Source: an uncultured Eubacteriales bacterium
Lineage (GTDB): Bacteria; Bacillota; Clostridia; Christensenellales; UBA1242
Direction of reading: 5' to 3'
DNA length: 51,776 bases
Assembly (NCBI GenBank): GCA_949878485.1
Contig: CATLAM010000007.1
Location: forward strand, 1-51,776
Program-made: the position numbers and the translations under genes
The notes under the pieces: model-generated
What the model was told of the DNA's origin: nothing
What the model saw: the letters and a program-made list of their open reading frames with translations, nothing else
The model's database searches: none
Shown: positions 27,593 through 35,788 of the stretch, piece by piece
Position numbering within the stretch: the first letter of the stretch is position 1
Layout: each line of letters starts with the position of its first letter

Positions 27593-28762
27593 ATGAAAAG
27601 AACGATTAGAGATTTAAAAAATATTCAAGGAAAAACCATTCTTTTGCGTTGTGATTTCAATGTTCCGCTCAGCAATCAGGGCGACATCTTGGATGACAAC
27701 AGAATTGTTCAAGCAATTCCAACCATTTCATATTTGTTGCAAAATGGTGCAAGAGTGATTGTTTGTTCTCACCTTGGCAGACCTAAGGGTTATGACAAAT
27801 TTTTGTCGATGTTTCCAGTTTCTGTAAATTTAATGAAATATTTTCCTAATCGCGTGAGATTTTGCAATAAAGTGACAGGCGATGAAGTTAGTTCTGCTGT
27901 TTCCAAACTTAGAGATGGTGATTTGCTTGTCTTGGAAAATCTTAGATTTGACCCTGGCGAAGAAAAAAACGATAATGCTTTTGTGGCTAAACTTGCTTCT
28001 CTTGCTGACATCTATGTTGATGATGCTTTTGGTGTTGCGCACAGAAAACACGCTTCAAACTATGGAGTTGCCTTAAAACTTCCAAATGCTATCGGCTTTT
28101 TGATTGAAAAAGAATTGTCAGTTTTTGAAAAAGCGTTCGAACAACCTAAACATCCTTTTGTTGCCATTTTTGGTGGTGCAAAAGTTGCGGATAAACTTAA
28201 TTTGATTAACAATGTTATGGATAAAGCGAATACAATCATTATTGGTGGTGGAATGGCTTACACATTTTTGCAGGCACAAGGCATCAATATTGGAGAATCT
28301 ATTGTTTCACTTGACCAAATTGACAATGCTAAGCAAATTTTGAAAACTGCACAAGAAAAGGGTGTAAAAATTTTGCTTCCAGTTGACCATGTTGCAATTG
28401 TTAAGGAAAAAGGCAAAGCAGTTAAGACAACTCAACTCAAGGGAGATATGGTTGGACTTGACATTGGAAACAAAACAATAAGCCTTTTCTGCAATGAAAT
28501 TTTGAAAGCAAAACAAATCATTTGGAATGGACCACTTGGAATGTATGAAGACCCAAGATTTAAGAAAGGAACCATCAAAATTGCCAAAGCAGTTGCTAAG
28601 AGTGGTGCATACTCCATTGTTGGTGGTGGCGACAGTGTAAGTGCCATTAAATCAAGTGGTGTTGCAAGCAAAATTGACCACTTATCAACAGGTGGTGGTG
28701 CAAGCATGAAACTTATGGAAGGAAAAGTTTTGCCGGCTATTGAAGTAATCGACACATTGTAA
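27593..28762 (+). CDS. pgk: Phosphoglycerate kinase
   Basis: A 389-aa glycolytic enzyme that moves a phosphate from 1,3-bisphosphoglycerate to ADP. Landmarks in order: LLRCDFNVPL, CSHLGRPKG, LVLENLRFDPGEEKND, VDDAFGVAHRKHAS, AIFGGAKVADKL, WNGPLGMYE and SIVGGGDSVSAI. The length is normal. It heads a run with tpiA 28 bases downstream, so the two lower-glycolysis genes are probably one operon; dnaX follows. Confidence 0.98.
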   Translation: MKRTIRDLKNIQGKTILLRCDFNVPLSNQGDILDDNRIVQAIPTISYLLQNGARVIVCSHLGRPKGYDKFLSMFPVSVNLMKYFPNRVRFCNKVTGDEVSSAVSKLRDGDLLVLENLRFDPGEEKNDNAFVAKLASLADIYVDDAFGVAHRKHASNYGVALKLPNAIGFLIEKELSVFEKAFEQPKHPFVAIFGGAKVADKLNLINNVMDKANTIIIGGGMAYTFLQAQGINIGESIVSLDQIDNAKQILKTAQEKGVKILLPVDHVAIVKEKGKAVKTTQLKGDMVGLDIGNKTISLFCNEILKAKQIIWNGPLGMYEDPRFKKGTIKIAKAVAKSGAYSIVGGGDSVSAIKSSGVASKIDHLSTGGGASMKLMEGKVLPAIEVIDTL

Positions 28763-28790
28763 ACTTGAAAATAATTTTAAGGAGATTTTT

Positions 28791-29540
28791 ATGAAAAAGT
28801 TGATTATCGGAAACTTTAAGATGAACACAACACCAAGTGAGTTTAAGTCATATGCCATGACTTTTGTTACAAAAGTTAAAAGCAGTAAAAATGACATCGT
28901 TTTATGTGTGCCTTACACTCATTTGTCTGTTGCTAAGGAACTTTTTGATAAATCCAATGTAGATTTTGGTGCGCAGAACATAAGCGAAGAAGAAAAGGGT
29001 GCTTTAACTGGCGAAATAAGTGCCAGCATGATTAAAGATTTGGGTGCAACTTACACAATCATCGGGCACTCTGAAAGAAGAACAAAATTTAAAGAAAGTG
29101 ACAAATCAATAAATAAAAAAATTAAAACTGCTCTTGCAAATGGGCTTAAAGTGCTTTTGTGTGTCGGCGAGAATTTGCAAACACGCACAAACAAACAGGC
29201 TTGCCAATTTGTGAAGAAGCAACTTGATGATGACCTTAAAGGAATTTATGAAAACGAACTTGAAAGTGTCATAATCTCTTATGAACCTATTTGGGCGGTG
29301 GGAACTGGAAAGATTGCCACAAATGGTGACATAAAAAAGATGGCTGAAACAATCAGAAAAGAAATTGCTTATTTATATTCTGAAAAAGCCAGCCAGAAAG
29401 CGACCATTCTTTATGGTGGAAGCGTAAACATAAACAACTATAAAAAAATTCTTCAACTGGAAAATGTTAATGGTGCTTTAATTGGCGGAGCATGCCTTGA
29501 TGTTGACAACTTTTCAGTGATTGCAAGAGAAAAATTCTAA
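28791..29540 (+). CDS. tpiA: Triosephosphate isomerase
   Basis: A 249-aa enzyme. IGNFKMN gives the active-site Asn/Lys, IIGHSERR the catalytic His, SYEPIWAVGTGK the catalytic Glu, and LYGGSVNINNYKKI plus NGALIGGACL the phosphate-binding loops. It interconverts dihydroxyacetone phosphate and glyceraldehyde 3-phosphate. AAGGAG precedes the ATG; dnaX follows 13 bases after its stop. Confidence 0.98.
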   Translation: MKKLIIGNFKMNTTPSEFKSYAMTFVTKVKSSKNDIVLCVPYTHLSVAKELFDKSNVDFGAQNISEEEKGALTGEISASMIKDLGATYTIIGHSERRTKFKESDKSINKKIKTALANGLKVLLCVGENLQTRTNKQACQFVKKQLDDDLKGIYENELESVIISYEPIWAVGTGKIATNGDIKKMAETIRKEIAYLYSEKASQKATILYGGSVNINNYKKILQLENVNGALIGGACLDVDNFSVIAREKF

Positions 29541-29553
29541 AAACGGAGAAAGC

Positions 29554-30657
29554 ATGAATCATATTGCACTTTACAGAAAATACCGTCCAAAAACTTTTGA
29601 AGAAGTGATTGGACAAGATCACATTACTCACACACTTCAAAATCAAATTGTAAATGACCAAATTGGGCATGCTTATCTTTTTACGGGCACTCGCGGAACA
29701 GGTAAAACTTCTGTAGCAAAAATTTTTGCAAAATCAGTAAACTGCCTAAGACCTGTGCATGGCTCTGCTTGTGGAGAATGCGAAAACTGTAAGCGTCTAG
29801 AACAAGAAACAGACATCAACATAATTGAAATTGACGCTGCGTCAAACAACAAAGTGGATGATATTCGTCAGATCAGAGATAAAGTCAAGTTTATGCCAGT
29901 CGGTGCAAAATATAAAGTTTACATCGTGGACGAAGTGCATATGCTTTCAGACAGTGCTTTCAATGCACTTTTGAAAACTTTGGAAGAACCGCCTGCACAT
30001 ATCATCTTTATTTTGGCAACAACTGAAGTGCATAAATTGCCACAAACCATTCTTTCAAGATGTGTTCGTTTTGATTTCAGATTGGTTTCGGTGGAAGAAC
30101 TTGCAAGACACTTGGCAAAAGTCTTTGACAAAGAAAATATTTCTTGTGATGACGAAAGTTTCAAGATAATTGCAAGTGCTGGGGAAGGCAGTGTCAGAGA
30201 TACGCTTTCCATTGCAGATTCCATTGCTTCATATTGTCAAGGCAAAATCACCAAAGAAAAAACTTTAAGTGTTTTAGGCACAACTGACCACGATTTGATT
30301 ATCAATTTCTTTGACAAAATTCAAGAAAAAGATGTTGGCGGTGTGCTTGCACTTATTGATCAAATTGAAAAAGAAGGCAAAAATTTGGCGGTATTCTCAA
30401 AAGATTTGTCCAAACATTCAAGAAATTTGTTGGTTTGCAAGTCTTGTGAAAACGCTAATGAAATTTTGAATTTGACGGATGAAGCGTTTGACATGTATAA
30501 ATTGCAGGCGGAAAAGTTTGAAGAAAAAGACTTAATTCGCTATATGCAGGTATTTTCAAGTGCGGAAAGCGAACTTAGATATACACTTTCTGTGAGACTT
30601 CTTCTTGAAACAACTTGCCTTACTGCAATGCTTGGCTTTGATGTAAAAAAAAACTGA
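29554..30657 (+). CDS. dnaX: DNA polymerase III subunit DnaX, zero-frame (gamma-like) product
   Basis: The zero frame gives 367 residues: the AAA+ clamp-loader ATPase with Walker A (FTGTRGTGKTS), the four-cysteine zinc module (NCLRPVHGSACGECENCK), Walker B (VDEVHMLS), the SRC sensor (LSRCVRFDF) and the domain III helical collar, ending ...LGFDVKKN at TGA. It stops right after domain III, as gamma does. The frame ends immediately after an A9 run (30645-30653), and the -1 frame continues for more than 110 codons of typical DnaX C-terminal sequence. Thus this is the short form; tau needs a frameshift. The ORF's earlier ATG-like start at 29521 lies within tpiA; GGAG precedes ATG 29554. Confidence 0.95.
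   Translation: MNHIALYRKYRPKTFEEVIGQDHITHTLQNQIVNDQIGHAYLFTGTRGTGKTSVAKIFAKSVNCLRPVHGSACGECENCKRLEQETDINIIEIDAASNNKVDDIRQIRDKVKFMPVGAKYKVYIVDEVHMLSDSAFNALLKTLEEPPAHIIFILATTEVHKLPQTILSRCVRFDFRLVSVEELARHLAKVFDKENISCDDESFKIIASAGEGSVRDTLSIADSIASYCQGKITKEKTLSVLGTTDHDLIINFFDKIQEKDVGGVLALIDQIEKEGKNLAVFSKDLSKHSRNLLVCKSCENANEILNLTDEAFDMYKLQAEKFEEKDLIRYMQVFSSAESELRYTLSVRLLLETTCLTAMLGFDVKKN
30645..30654 (+). other. dnaX slip site: A9 run with adjacent stop
   Basis: Nine As (30645-30653) then C. In the zero frame this reads AAA AAA AAC TGA. The -1 ribosomal shift (A AAA AAC or A AAA AAA heptamers) or insertion of one A by RNA polymerase opens the long frame. A CTGAAA...TTTCAG pairing (from 30654 to about 30686) lies just downstream. 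A9 is the length used for transcriptional slippage in Thermus dnaX. Confidence 0.75.
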
Positions 30658-30992
30658 AAATTGAGAAAGATTTAACTAAACTTTCAGCAAATAATGTTTG
30701 GGGAAAAGTGGTTTTGTTTTTAAAAGAACATAAAAAAGTTTCACTTCATGTGGCATGTGGGGACATCACTAATGCCAAGATTGAAGATGGAAAACTTGTT
30801 ATTCGCTCCAGCGACAATTTCTTGATTGACGTTTTGGAAAGTGGAAGAAAAGACATTGAAAGTGCCATTCGTTGGCAAGGACTGGATTTGCAGTTTGAAG
30901 TTGTGAAATTTGAAAGTGTTCAGCAAAAAACAGAAAAAGACATAAAAAAAGTTACATCTTTTTTTGGAAACAAAGTGACAATTGAAGATTAA
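30654..30992 (+). CDS. dnaX: DnaX C-terminal extension, -1 frame (tau-specific part)
   Basis: In the -1 frame reading is open from the A9 run to TAA at 30992 (about 112 residues). It runs KLKIEKDLTKLSANNVWGKV then VLFLKEHKKVSLHVACGDIT and LVIRSSDNFLIDVLESGRKD. The W-G-x-x-x-x-FLKEHKKVSLHVAC pattern is that of the C-terminal domain of Firmicutes DnaX, which contacts the polymerase or the helicase. It has no ribosome-binding site or good start of its own. The total tau would be about 479 aa. An assembly error in the A run is the alternative explanation. Confidence 0.8.
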   Translation: MKIEKDLTKLSANNVWGKVVLFLKEHKKVSLHVACGDITNAKIEDGKLVIRSSDNFLIDVLESGRKDIESAIRWQGLDLQFEVVKFESVQQKTEKDIKKVTSFFGNKVTIED

Positions 30993-31006
30993 AATTTTTC
31001 AATATA

Positions 31007-31030
31007 CATCCTAAGCAAAGCGAAGGATCT
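31007..31030 (+). repeat. ATCCT...AGGAT intergenic repeat motif
   Basis: CATCCTAAGCAAAGCGAAGG then ATCT: ATCCT pairs with AGGAT around a GCAAAGC core. It matches the style of CATCCTGAGCGAAGCGAAGGATCT repeats found between genes in many bacteria. Confidence 0.5.
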
Positions 31031-31068
31031 TAAAGTTTAAAGAATTAAAATAAAGGAGATTAAATAAA

Positions 31069-31386
31069 ATGGGATACGGATTTGGTGGTGGTTTTGGCGG
31101 CGGAAATATGCAAGCATTGATGCGTCAAGCACAAAAAATGCAAGAAGATATGAAAAGGATTCGTGAAGAAATTGATTCAACAGAATATAAGTCATCAGTT
31201 GGTGGCGGAATGGTTGAAGTTGTTATGACTGGCGACAAAACTGTTAAAGCAGTCAACATTAAAAAAGAAGTTGTTGATCCTGATGATGTTGAAATGTTGG
31301 AAGATTTGGTGGTTTCTGCTGTAAATGATTGCATTTCAAAAATCACTGCTGACGAACAAGCAAAATTGCCAAATTTGGGGATGTAA
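31069..31386 (+). CDS. ybaB: YbaB/EbfC-family nucleoid-associated protein
   Basis: A 105-aa protein. After a Gly/Phe-rich head (MGYGFGGGFGGG), QALMRQAQKMQEDMKRIREEI is the family's N-terminal helix, followed by GGGMVEVVMTGDKTVKAVNI and VDPDDVEMLEDLVVSAVNDC. The protein is a small DNA-binding dimer usually encoded between dnaX and recR, as here. AAAGGAG precedes the ATG. Confidence 0.95.
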   Translation: MGYGFGGGFGGGNMQALMRQAQKMQEDMKRIREEIDSTEYKSSVGGGMVEVVMTGDKTVKAVNIKKEVVDPDDVEMLEDLVVSAVNDCISKITADEQAKLPNLGM

Positions 31387-31394
31387 CTAAATGC

Positions 31395-31419
31395 TTTCTT
31401 TTCTATGCTAGAAAAGAAA
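31395..31419 (+). other. 11-bp perfect hairpin after ybaB
   Basis: TTTCTTTTCTA, loop TGC, TAGAAAAGAAA. There is no T run after it, so it is not a classical terminator; it may protect the 3' end of the mRNA or be a processing site. Confidence 0.45.
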
Positions 31420-31536
31420 TAAAAGATTTGGGGATTTGGATTTTCCTCACAAAAAACCTTAAAGCCACTTACTTTAAAATAGTAAGAAAAAAGTTAAATT
31501 ATTCTTTTGAAACTGTGAACAAAACTTATTATAAGT

Positions 31537-31603
31537 CGCCGCAAATCGCCAACGAATAATTTAAACTTACTTGATGGACAGAGTGCGATTTCGTTTGGCG
31601 GCG
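31537..31603 (-). repeat. Structured two-stem repeat, copy S2, in the recR leader
   Basis: CGCCGC (31537-31542) pairs with GCGGCG (31598-31603), and AAATCGC (31543-31549) with GCGATTT (31585-31591); the bulge is CGTTTG (31592-31597). Read on the minus strand it matches S1 at 3796-3836, with a longer loop. It ends 4 bases before the recR ribosome-binding site. Confidence 0.55.
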
Positions 31604-31616
31604 GAACGGAGTGATT

Positions 31617-32210
31617 ATGAGCGAATTTGATGAACCTATTGAAAGATTGATTGAGTATTTCAGAGCGTTGCCGGGGGTCGGAAAAAAGACCGCTCAACGC
31701 TATGCTTTTTATATTATCGAAAACAACAAAGACAAAGCAGAAAATTTTGCTAAGGCAATTTTGGAAGTTAAAGAAAAAGTTAAACTTTGCAAAGAATGTG
31801 GGAATTACAGTTCCAGTGAAGTTTGCCCAATTTGTCAACGCAGAAACAACAAACTTATCTGTGTTGTGCAAGAGCCTAAGGACATCATTTCCATGGAAAA
31901 GGTGAAAACTTTTGATGGTGTCTATCATGTTTTGTTTGGCACAATCAATCCACTTGAAAATAAGGGGCCAAATGACATCAAAATTAAAGAACTTCTTGCC
32001 AGAGTAAACAAAAATGGCGTTAAGGAAGTGATTATGGCGACAAATCCAAATGTGGAAGGGGAAGCCACTGCAATGTATATTGCAAGACTTTTAAAACCGC
32101 TTGGTGTGAAAGTTACTCGCCTTGCACAAGGCATTTCAATGGGAAGTGACATTGAATTTGCAGATGAAGTTACACTTGAAAAAGCATTGGAACAAAGACA
32201 AGAGATTTAA
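31617..32210 (+). CDS. recR: Recombination mediator RecR
   Basis: A 197-aa protein with the RecR order: N-terminal helix-hairpin-helix (LIEYFRALPGVGKKTAQRYAFYI), C4 zinc finger (CKECGNYSSSEVCPICQRRNN), Toprim domain (LICVVQEPKDIISMEKV, YHVLFGTINPLENKGPNDI) and the C-terminal VTRLAQGISMGSDIEFADEVTL. It works with RecO and RecF to load RecA. GGAG at 31608-31611 supports ATG 31617 over the GTG at 31611. A structured repeat lies just upstream. Confidence 0.97.
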   Translation: MSEFDEPIERLIEYFRALPGVGKKTAQRYAFYIIENNKDKAENFAKAILEVKEKVKLCKECGNYSSSEVCPICQRRNNKLICVVQEPKDIISMEKVKTFDGVYHVLFGTINPLENKGPNDIKIKELLARVNKNGVKEVIMATNPNVEGEATAMYIARLLKPLGVKVTRLAQGISMGSDIEFADEVTLEKALEQRQEI

Positions 32211-32211
32211 A

Positions 32212-32236
32212 GGCTGAAAACATTTTCAGTCTTTTT
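32212..32236 (+). terminator. Terminator of recR
   Basis: GGCTGAAAA, CA, TTTTCAGTC, then a T run. Confidence 0.85.
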
Positions 32237-32255
32237 TGTTGGAAAGGGAAATAGG

Positions 32256-32284
32256 TTGACAAAAATTTTTTTATTTTTTATAAT
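32256..32284 (+). promoter_or_regulatory. Consensus promoter of argS
   Basis: TTGACA at 32256-32261, a 17-base T-rich spacer and TATAAT at 32279-32284. Confidence 0.88.
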
Positions 32285-32314
32285 TTGATTATTAAATTTA
32301 CTTGGAGAACATTT

Positions 32315-34090
32315 ATGAATTTTAAAGAACAAATAACTGAAATTTTAAGTTTTGCAGTGAAAAAGTTGGGAATTGATGAAAGTGGTCTTGCAGTTTCTTT
32401 TTCCAATCGTCCAGAACTTTGTGATTTTCAAAGCAATTTTGCGATGGTTGTAGCAAAAAGCATGGGTTTTAAACCTTTTGATGTTGCAACTAAAATAGTT
32501 GAAAGTGTTAACAGTGAAGAATTTCAATTTTCTGCGGTTATGCCAGGGTTTATTAATGTCAAAGTTTCAAACAAAGCACTTTCAAATTTTGCGGAATTTG
32601 TTGCAAAAGATGAAAATTGTGGTGTAGAGCAAGTTAAAAATCCAAAACTTATTGTGTTTGATTATGGTGGTGCAAATGTTGCAAAAGAATTGCATGTTGG
32701 GCATTTGCGTTCTCCAATTGTTGGGGAAGCGTTGAAGAGATTGCATATTGCCATGGGTGACAAGACAATTTCGGATGTGCATCTTGGCGATTTTGGGCTT
32801 CAAATGGGGCTTACTATTTTGCAATTGCACCAAGACGGTTTTTTAGATAAGTTTTTTGCAAAAGATGCTGATTTATCTGAATTGAAACTTGAAAATGTTA
32901 CGCTGGATGTTTTAAATGAAGAATATCCAAAAGCCAGCAAGCGAAAAGACGAAGATGAAGAATTTAAAAAGTTGGCTGATACTTACACGCTTTATATTCA
33001 GCAGAAAAAAGAACCTTATTTTTCCATATATAATAAGATCAGAGCATTATCTGTTGCTGAAATTGAAAAAAATTACAATCTTTTAAATGCGACCTTTGAT
33101 GTGTATTTGGGCGAAAGTGATGCCTTTCCATTTATTGAAGATGCAATAAATATTTTTGTTGACAAAAAACTTGCACGCGAAAGTGATGGAGCGTTGGTCG
33201 TAGATGTGGCACGCGAAGGTGAACATATTCCAATTGAAAAGAAAAGTGATGACGAGCCACAGCGTTATAAAAATCCTATGCCACCAGCAATTATTAAGAA
33301 ATATAATGGTGGAGATTTATATGCTACAACTGACATCGCCACAATTTTGATGCGTAACAAAGAATTTAATCCAGATGAAATTGTTTACATTACAGACAAT
33401 CGTCAAAGCGTGCATTTCGAGCAAGTGTTTAGATGTTGCAAACTTTCTGGAATTTCGCCAGAGAATCAGAAACTTACGCATGTCGCTTTTGGAACAATGA
33501 ATGGAAAAGATGGAAAACCATTTAAGACCAGAGCAGGTGGAGTTGTAAAACTTAAAGATGTTGTTAACATGCTTGTGGAAAGTGCCAGTGCCAAACTTGC
33601 CGAAAATGGAATTGTGGGAGACAGCGAACTTGCAAGACGAATTGGAGTTGGAGCAATGAAGTTTGGTGACCTTTCCAACACTGTTGCAAAGGACTATGTT
33701 TTTGACATGGAAAAGTTTTTATCTTTTGATGGCAAAACAGGACCTTACATTCAATACACAATTGCCCGCATAAATTCTTTGCTTGCCAAAGGTGAGTTTA
33801 AAGGCGGAAATGTTGTTGTTGAAAACGCTGATGAAAGAAATATTGTTTTGGCTCTTGTGAAACTTATTTCGTCTTATCAAATTGCTTATGACACTTATTC
33901 TCTTAACAGTCTTTGCCTGTCAACTTTTGACCTTGCAAGTGCATTTTCCACTTTTTATAATAACCACAAGATTTTGACTGAAACCAACAGTGAAAGAAAA
34001 CAAAGCATGCTTGCACTTTGCAGTTTGGTTAAGGCTTGTCTTGAAAAAGCATTGTGGACACTTGGAATAGACAGCGTGGAAAAGATGTAA
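32315..34090 (+). CDS. argS: Arginyl-tRNA synthetase
   Basis: A 591-aa class I synthetase. The N-terminal additional domain (1-100) is followed by YGGANVAKELHVGHLRSPIVGEALKR with the HIGH-type motif HVGH (127-130), SDVHLGDFGLQMGL, a KTRAGG segment replacing KMSKS as usual in ArgRS, and the DALR anticodon-binding C-terminus (FLSFDGKTGPYIQYTIARINSLL). It attaches Arg to its tRNA. The start is ATG 32315 after TTGGAG; the earlier in-frame start at 32285 overlaps the -10 region. Confidence 0.97.
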   Translation: MNFKEQITEILSFAVKKLGIDESGLAVSFSNRPELCDFQSNFAMVVAKSMGFKPFDVATKIVESVNSEEFQFSAVMPGFINVKVSNKALSNFAEFVAKDENCGVEQVKNPKLIVFDYGGANVAKELHVGHLRSPIVGEALKRLHIAMGDKTISDVHLGDFGLQMGLTILQLHQDGFLDKFFAKDADLSELKLENVTLDVLNEEYPKASKRKDEDEEFKKLADTYTLYIQQKKEPYFSIYNKIRALSVAEIEKNYNLLNATFDVYLGESDAFPFIEDAINIFVDKKLARESDGALVVDVAREGEHIPIEKKSDDEPQRYKNPMPPAIIKKYNGGDLYATTDIATILMRNKEFNPDEIVYITDNRQSVHFEQVFRCCKLSGISPENQKLTHVAFGTMNGKDGKPFKTRAGGVVKLKDVVNMLVESASAKLAENGIVGDSELARRIGVGAMKFGDLSNTVAKDYVFDMEKFLSFDGKTGPYIQYTIARINSLLAKGEFKGGNVVVENADERNIVLALVKLISSYQIAYDTYSLNSLCLSTFDLASAFSTFYNNHKILTETNSERKQSMLALCSLVKACLEKALWTLGIDSVEKM

Positions 34091-34132
34091 AATTGGTTTA
34101 AAAATTTCTTGAAAAAATTTTTGAAAAAAGTA

Positions 34133-34161
34133 TTTACAAATAAAGAAAAATGTGTTATGAT
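34133..34161 (+). promoter_or_regulatory. Promoter of the 46-aa gene
   Basis: TTTACA at 34133-34138, a 17-base spacer, TATGAT at 34156-34161. Confidence 0.7.
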
Positions 34162-34196
34162 ATGAACATCAAGAAAAGATTACGGAGGTTATTACT

Positions 34197-34337
34197 ATGA
34201 GTAAAATCAGTTTTAATATTAATACAATTAGATCAAGTGGTTTGTTGGATGTATCAACAATCTATGCACCAGAAGAAGTTAAGACATTGGATAAAGTTTT
34301 TAATGGTAAACTTAACGAAAGAGAAATCACTAGATAA
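34197..34337 (+). CDS. 46-aa hypothetical protein
   Basis: Reads MSKISFNINTIRSSGLLDVS then TIYAPEEVKTLDKVFNGKLN and EREITR, TAA. It has a full expression signal set: promoter (34133-34161), CGGAGG 9 bases before the ATG, and a terminator 25 bases after the stop. It is soluble and has no recognised domain. Although tiny, the surrounding signals make it a convincing stand-alone gene. Confidence 0.7.
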   Translation: MSKISFNINTIRSSGLLDVSTIYAPEEVKTLDKVFNGKLNEREITR

Positions 34338-34361
34338 TTTTGGATTTATAAATCTTATTAT

Positions 34362-34391
34362 AAAAATATCGTATTTTTGCGATATTTTTTT
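34362..34391 (+). terminator. Terminator of the 46-aa gene
   Basis: AAATATCG, TATTTTTG, CGATATTT, then a T run. Confidence 0.8.
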
Positions 34392-34458
34392 TATTTTTGT
34401 TTTGAAATATAATTTTTTTATGTTAAAATTAAACTATAAGTGAATATTGGGAGATTAT

Positions 34459-34728
34459 ATGAAAAAATATCAGTTCTTATATCCTGCTATTTTTATTAAA
34501 GATGAAGATGAAAGTTATCAGGCTTATTTTCCTGATTTAGATATATATACTGATGGGCAGAACTTATCAGAAGCATATTTATATGCTAAAGATTTGTTAA
34601 GAGTTTATTTGACATATGCTCTTAAATATGAAACTGATTATAATAAACCTACAAAACTTGAAGTTTATGCAAAAAAGTGTAAACCAAATGAAACAGTGAT
34701 GTATATTGATGCTGTTGTTGAAGGTTAA
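34459..34728 (+). CDS. HicB-family antitoxin-like protein (orphan)
   Basis: An 89-aa protein with the HicB fold pattern: YPAIFIKDEDESYQAYFPDL, the usual D-G-Q-N-L-S-E-A-Y/A segment (TDGQNLSEAYLYAKDLLRVYL), then VMYIDAVVEG. In the family, HicB is the antitoxin of HicA mRNA interferases and often carries a DNA-binding C-terminus; this one ends without it. No HicA (about 60-80 aa with a GSHH motif) is present on either side, so it is an orphan or a regulator co-opted elsewhere. GGGAG precedes ATG 34459; a TTG at 34447 is less likely. Confidence 0.8.
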   Translation: MKKYQFLYPAIFIKDEDESYQAYFPDLDIYTDGQNLSEAYLYAKDLLRVYLTYALKYETDYNKPTKLEVYAKKCKPNETVMYIDAVVEG

Positions 34729-34732
34729 TTTT

Positions 34733-34760
34733 AAATCACGGCTGGTGCCGTGATTTTTTG
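34733..34760 (+). terminator. Terminator of the HicB-like gene
   Basis: AAATCACGGC, loop TGGT, GCCGTGATTT, then a T run. Confidence 0.9.
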
Positions 34761-34820
34761 TGTTCTTTAAATTAAAAACAAGAAAAAGAGTTCTTCGCTT
34801 TTTTATTTTTGCAAAAAGGG

Positions 34821-34849
34821 TTGACAAATGTGCTTATTTTGAATAAAAT
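34821..34849 (+). promoter_or_regulatory. Promoter of the unknown 296-aa gene
   Basis: TTGACA at 34821-34826, 17 bases, TAAAAT at 34844-34849; GGAG precedes ATG 34869. Confidence 0.8.
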
Positions 34850-34868
34850 ACCATGCGGAGTGAATTTT

Positions 34869-35759
34869 ATGAAATTAAATGAAGAACAACTTAAAGAAGT
34901 TTATGAAATTTTAAGAGAAAAACTTTTGGTAATGCGTGCAAATGCGGATGGAGTTGTAAACATAACCGCAGGCAATGAAAGATATTTTCCAGAAAAGAAA
35001 AACATAGTTTTAGGAATGCCACTTGCTTCTTCCAATGCCACTCTTTCTTTAAATGAAAAGCCAAAAGCAATAAGTGTAACTTTTGGAAGAAAGTCATTTA
35101 AAACTTTTTCTTTGCTTCCATTGTATGAGCAAAAGAAGATTGCTGGTTTGGATGTAAATGCAGAAAAGCAGAAATCATTAATTCAAAAATATAAAGTTAA
35201 GGACGAGCAATCACAGATTCCTGTTTTGAAAACTTTTTATATTCATTTGCCTTATTATAAAAATTGTTTAAATTATGGCGAAGTTGTGACTCGCATGACT
35301 TTGGAACTTTATGAACAGTTTTTAAACAAAGAAAGAATTAAGGTGGAAGAAGCATTTGCTGATGAACATTTTTCGTTTTCATTTAAAACTAAGGTTGGAA
35401 ATAAATTAACTTTCAATAAATCACATGAACAATATATTGAAAAGAAATTTTTTGATTTTTTGAAAAGTTTTGACGCTTTTGAAATCACTAATTCAGAAGA
35501 TTTTCCGTTGATTGCAAATTATAAAGGATTTGATAATTTTGATGAAAAGTTGAATTATGCAACATATATGGTTTCTTTTTGGAAGTTTCCTATTGCAGAA
35601 AAGCCATCTTACAAAACTCAAAAAGTTTCCAATAAAGATGCTCAACTTCTTAAAATTAAAAGAGCGGTGTTTAACAAGGCTCATGTTAACATGGATGAGA
35701 ATGCCGCTTTGTCTGTTCTTCCTTTAATTTCGGACGGGAAAGGCAAGGATGACAAGTAA
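34869..35759 (+). CDS. Unknown 296-aa soluble protein
   Basis: Not recognised. The start is MKLNEEQLKEVYEILREKLL, followed by a Gly/Asn-rich stretch (ANADGVVNITAGNERYFPEKKN), then repeated aromatic-rich segments with Lys. No signal peptide, membrane helix or metal motif is seen. It is likely a cytosolic alpha/beta protein. Its own promoter and GGAG (8 bases before the ATG) support it. An earlier in-frame start at 34809 lies upstream of the promoter and is rejected. Confidence 0.75.
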   Translation: MKLNEEQLKEVYEILREKLLVMRANADGVVNITAGNERYFPEKKNIVLGMPLASSNATLSLNEKPKAISVTFGRKSFKTFSLLPLYEQKKIAGLDVNAEKQKSLIQKYKVKDEQSQIPVLKTFYIHLPYYKNCLNYGEVVTRMTLELYEQFLNKERIKVEEAFADEHFSFSFKTKVGNKLTFNKSHEQYIEKKFFDFLKSFDAFEITNSEDFPLIANYKGFDNFDEKLNYATYMVSFWKFPIAEKPSYKTQKVSNKDAQLLKIKRAVFNKAHVNMDENAALSVLPLISDGKGKDDK

Positions 35760-35788
35760 AATATTTTCAATTATATTTGGAAAATTAC

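Noticed and set aside
30708..30992. Separate 94-aa gene after dnaX
   Set aside because: It is the C-terminal part of DnaX in the -1 frame, with no ribosome-binding site; treated as the tau extension.
34237..34443. 68-aa ORF in a different frame over the 46-aa gene
   Set aside because: It has no ribosome-binding site and runs through the terminator; the 46-aa frame has promoter, ribosome-binding site and terminator.
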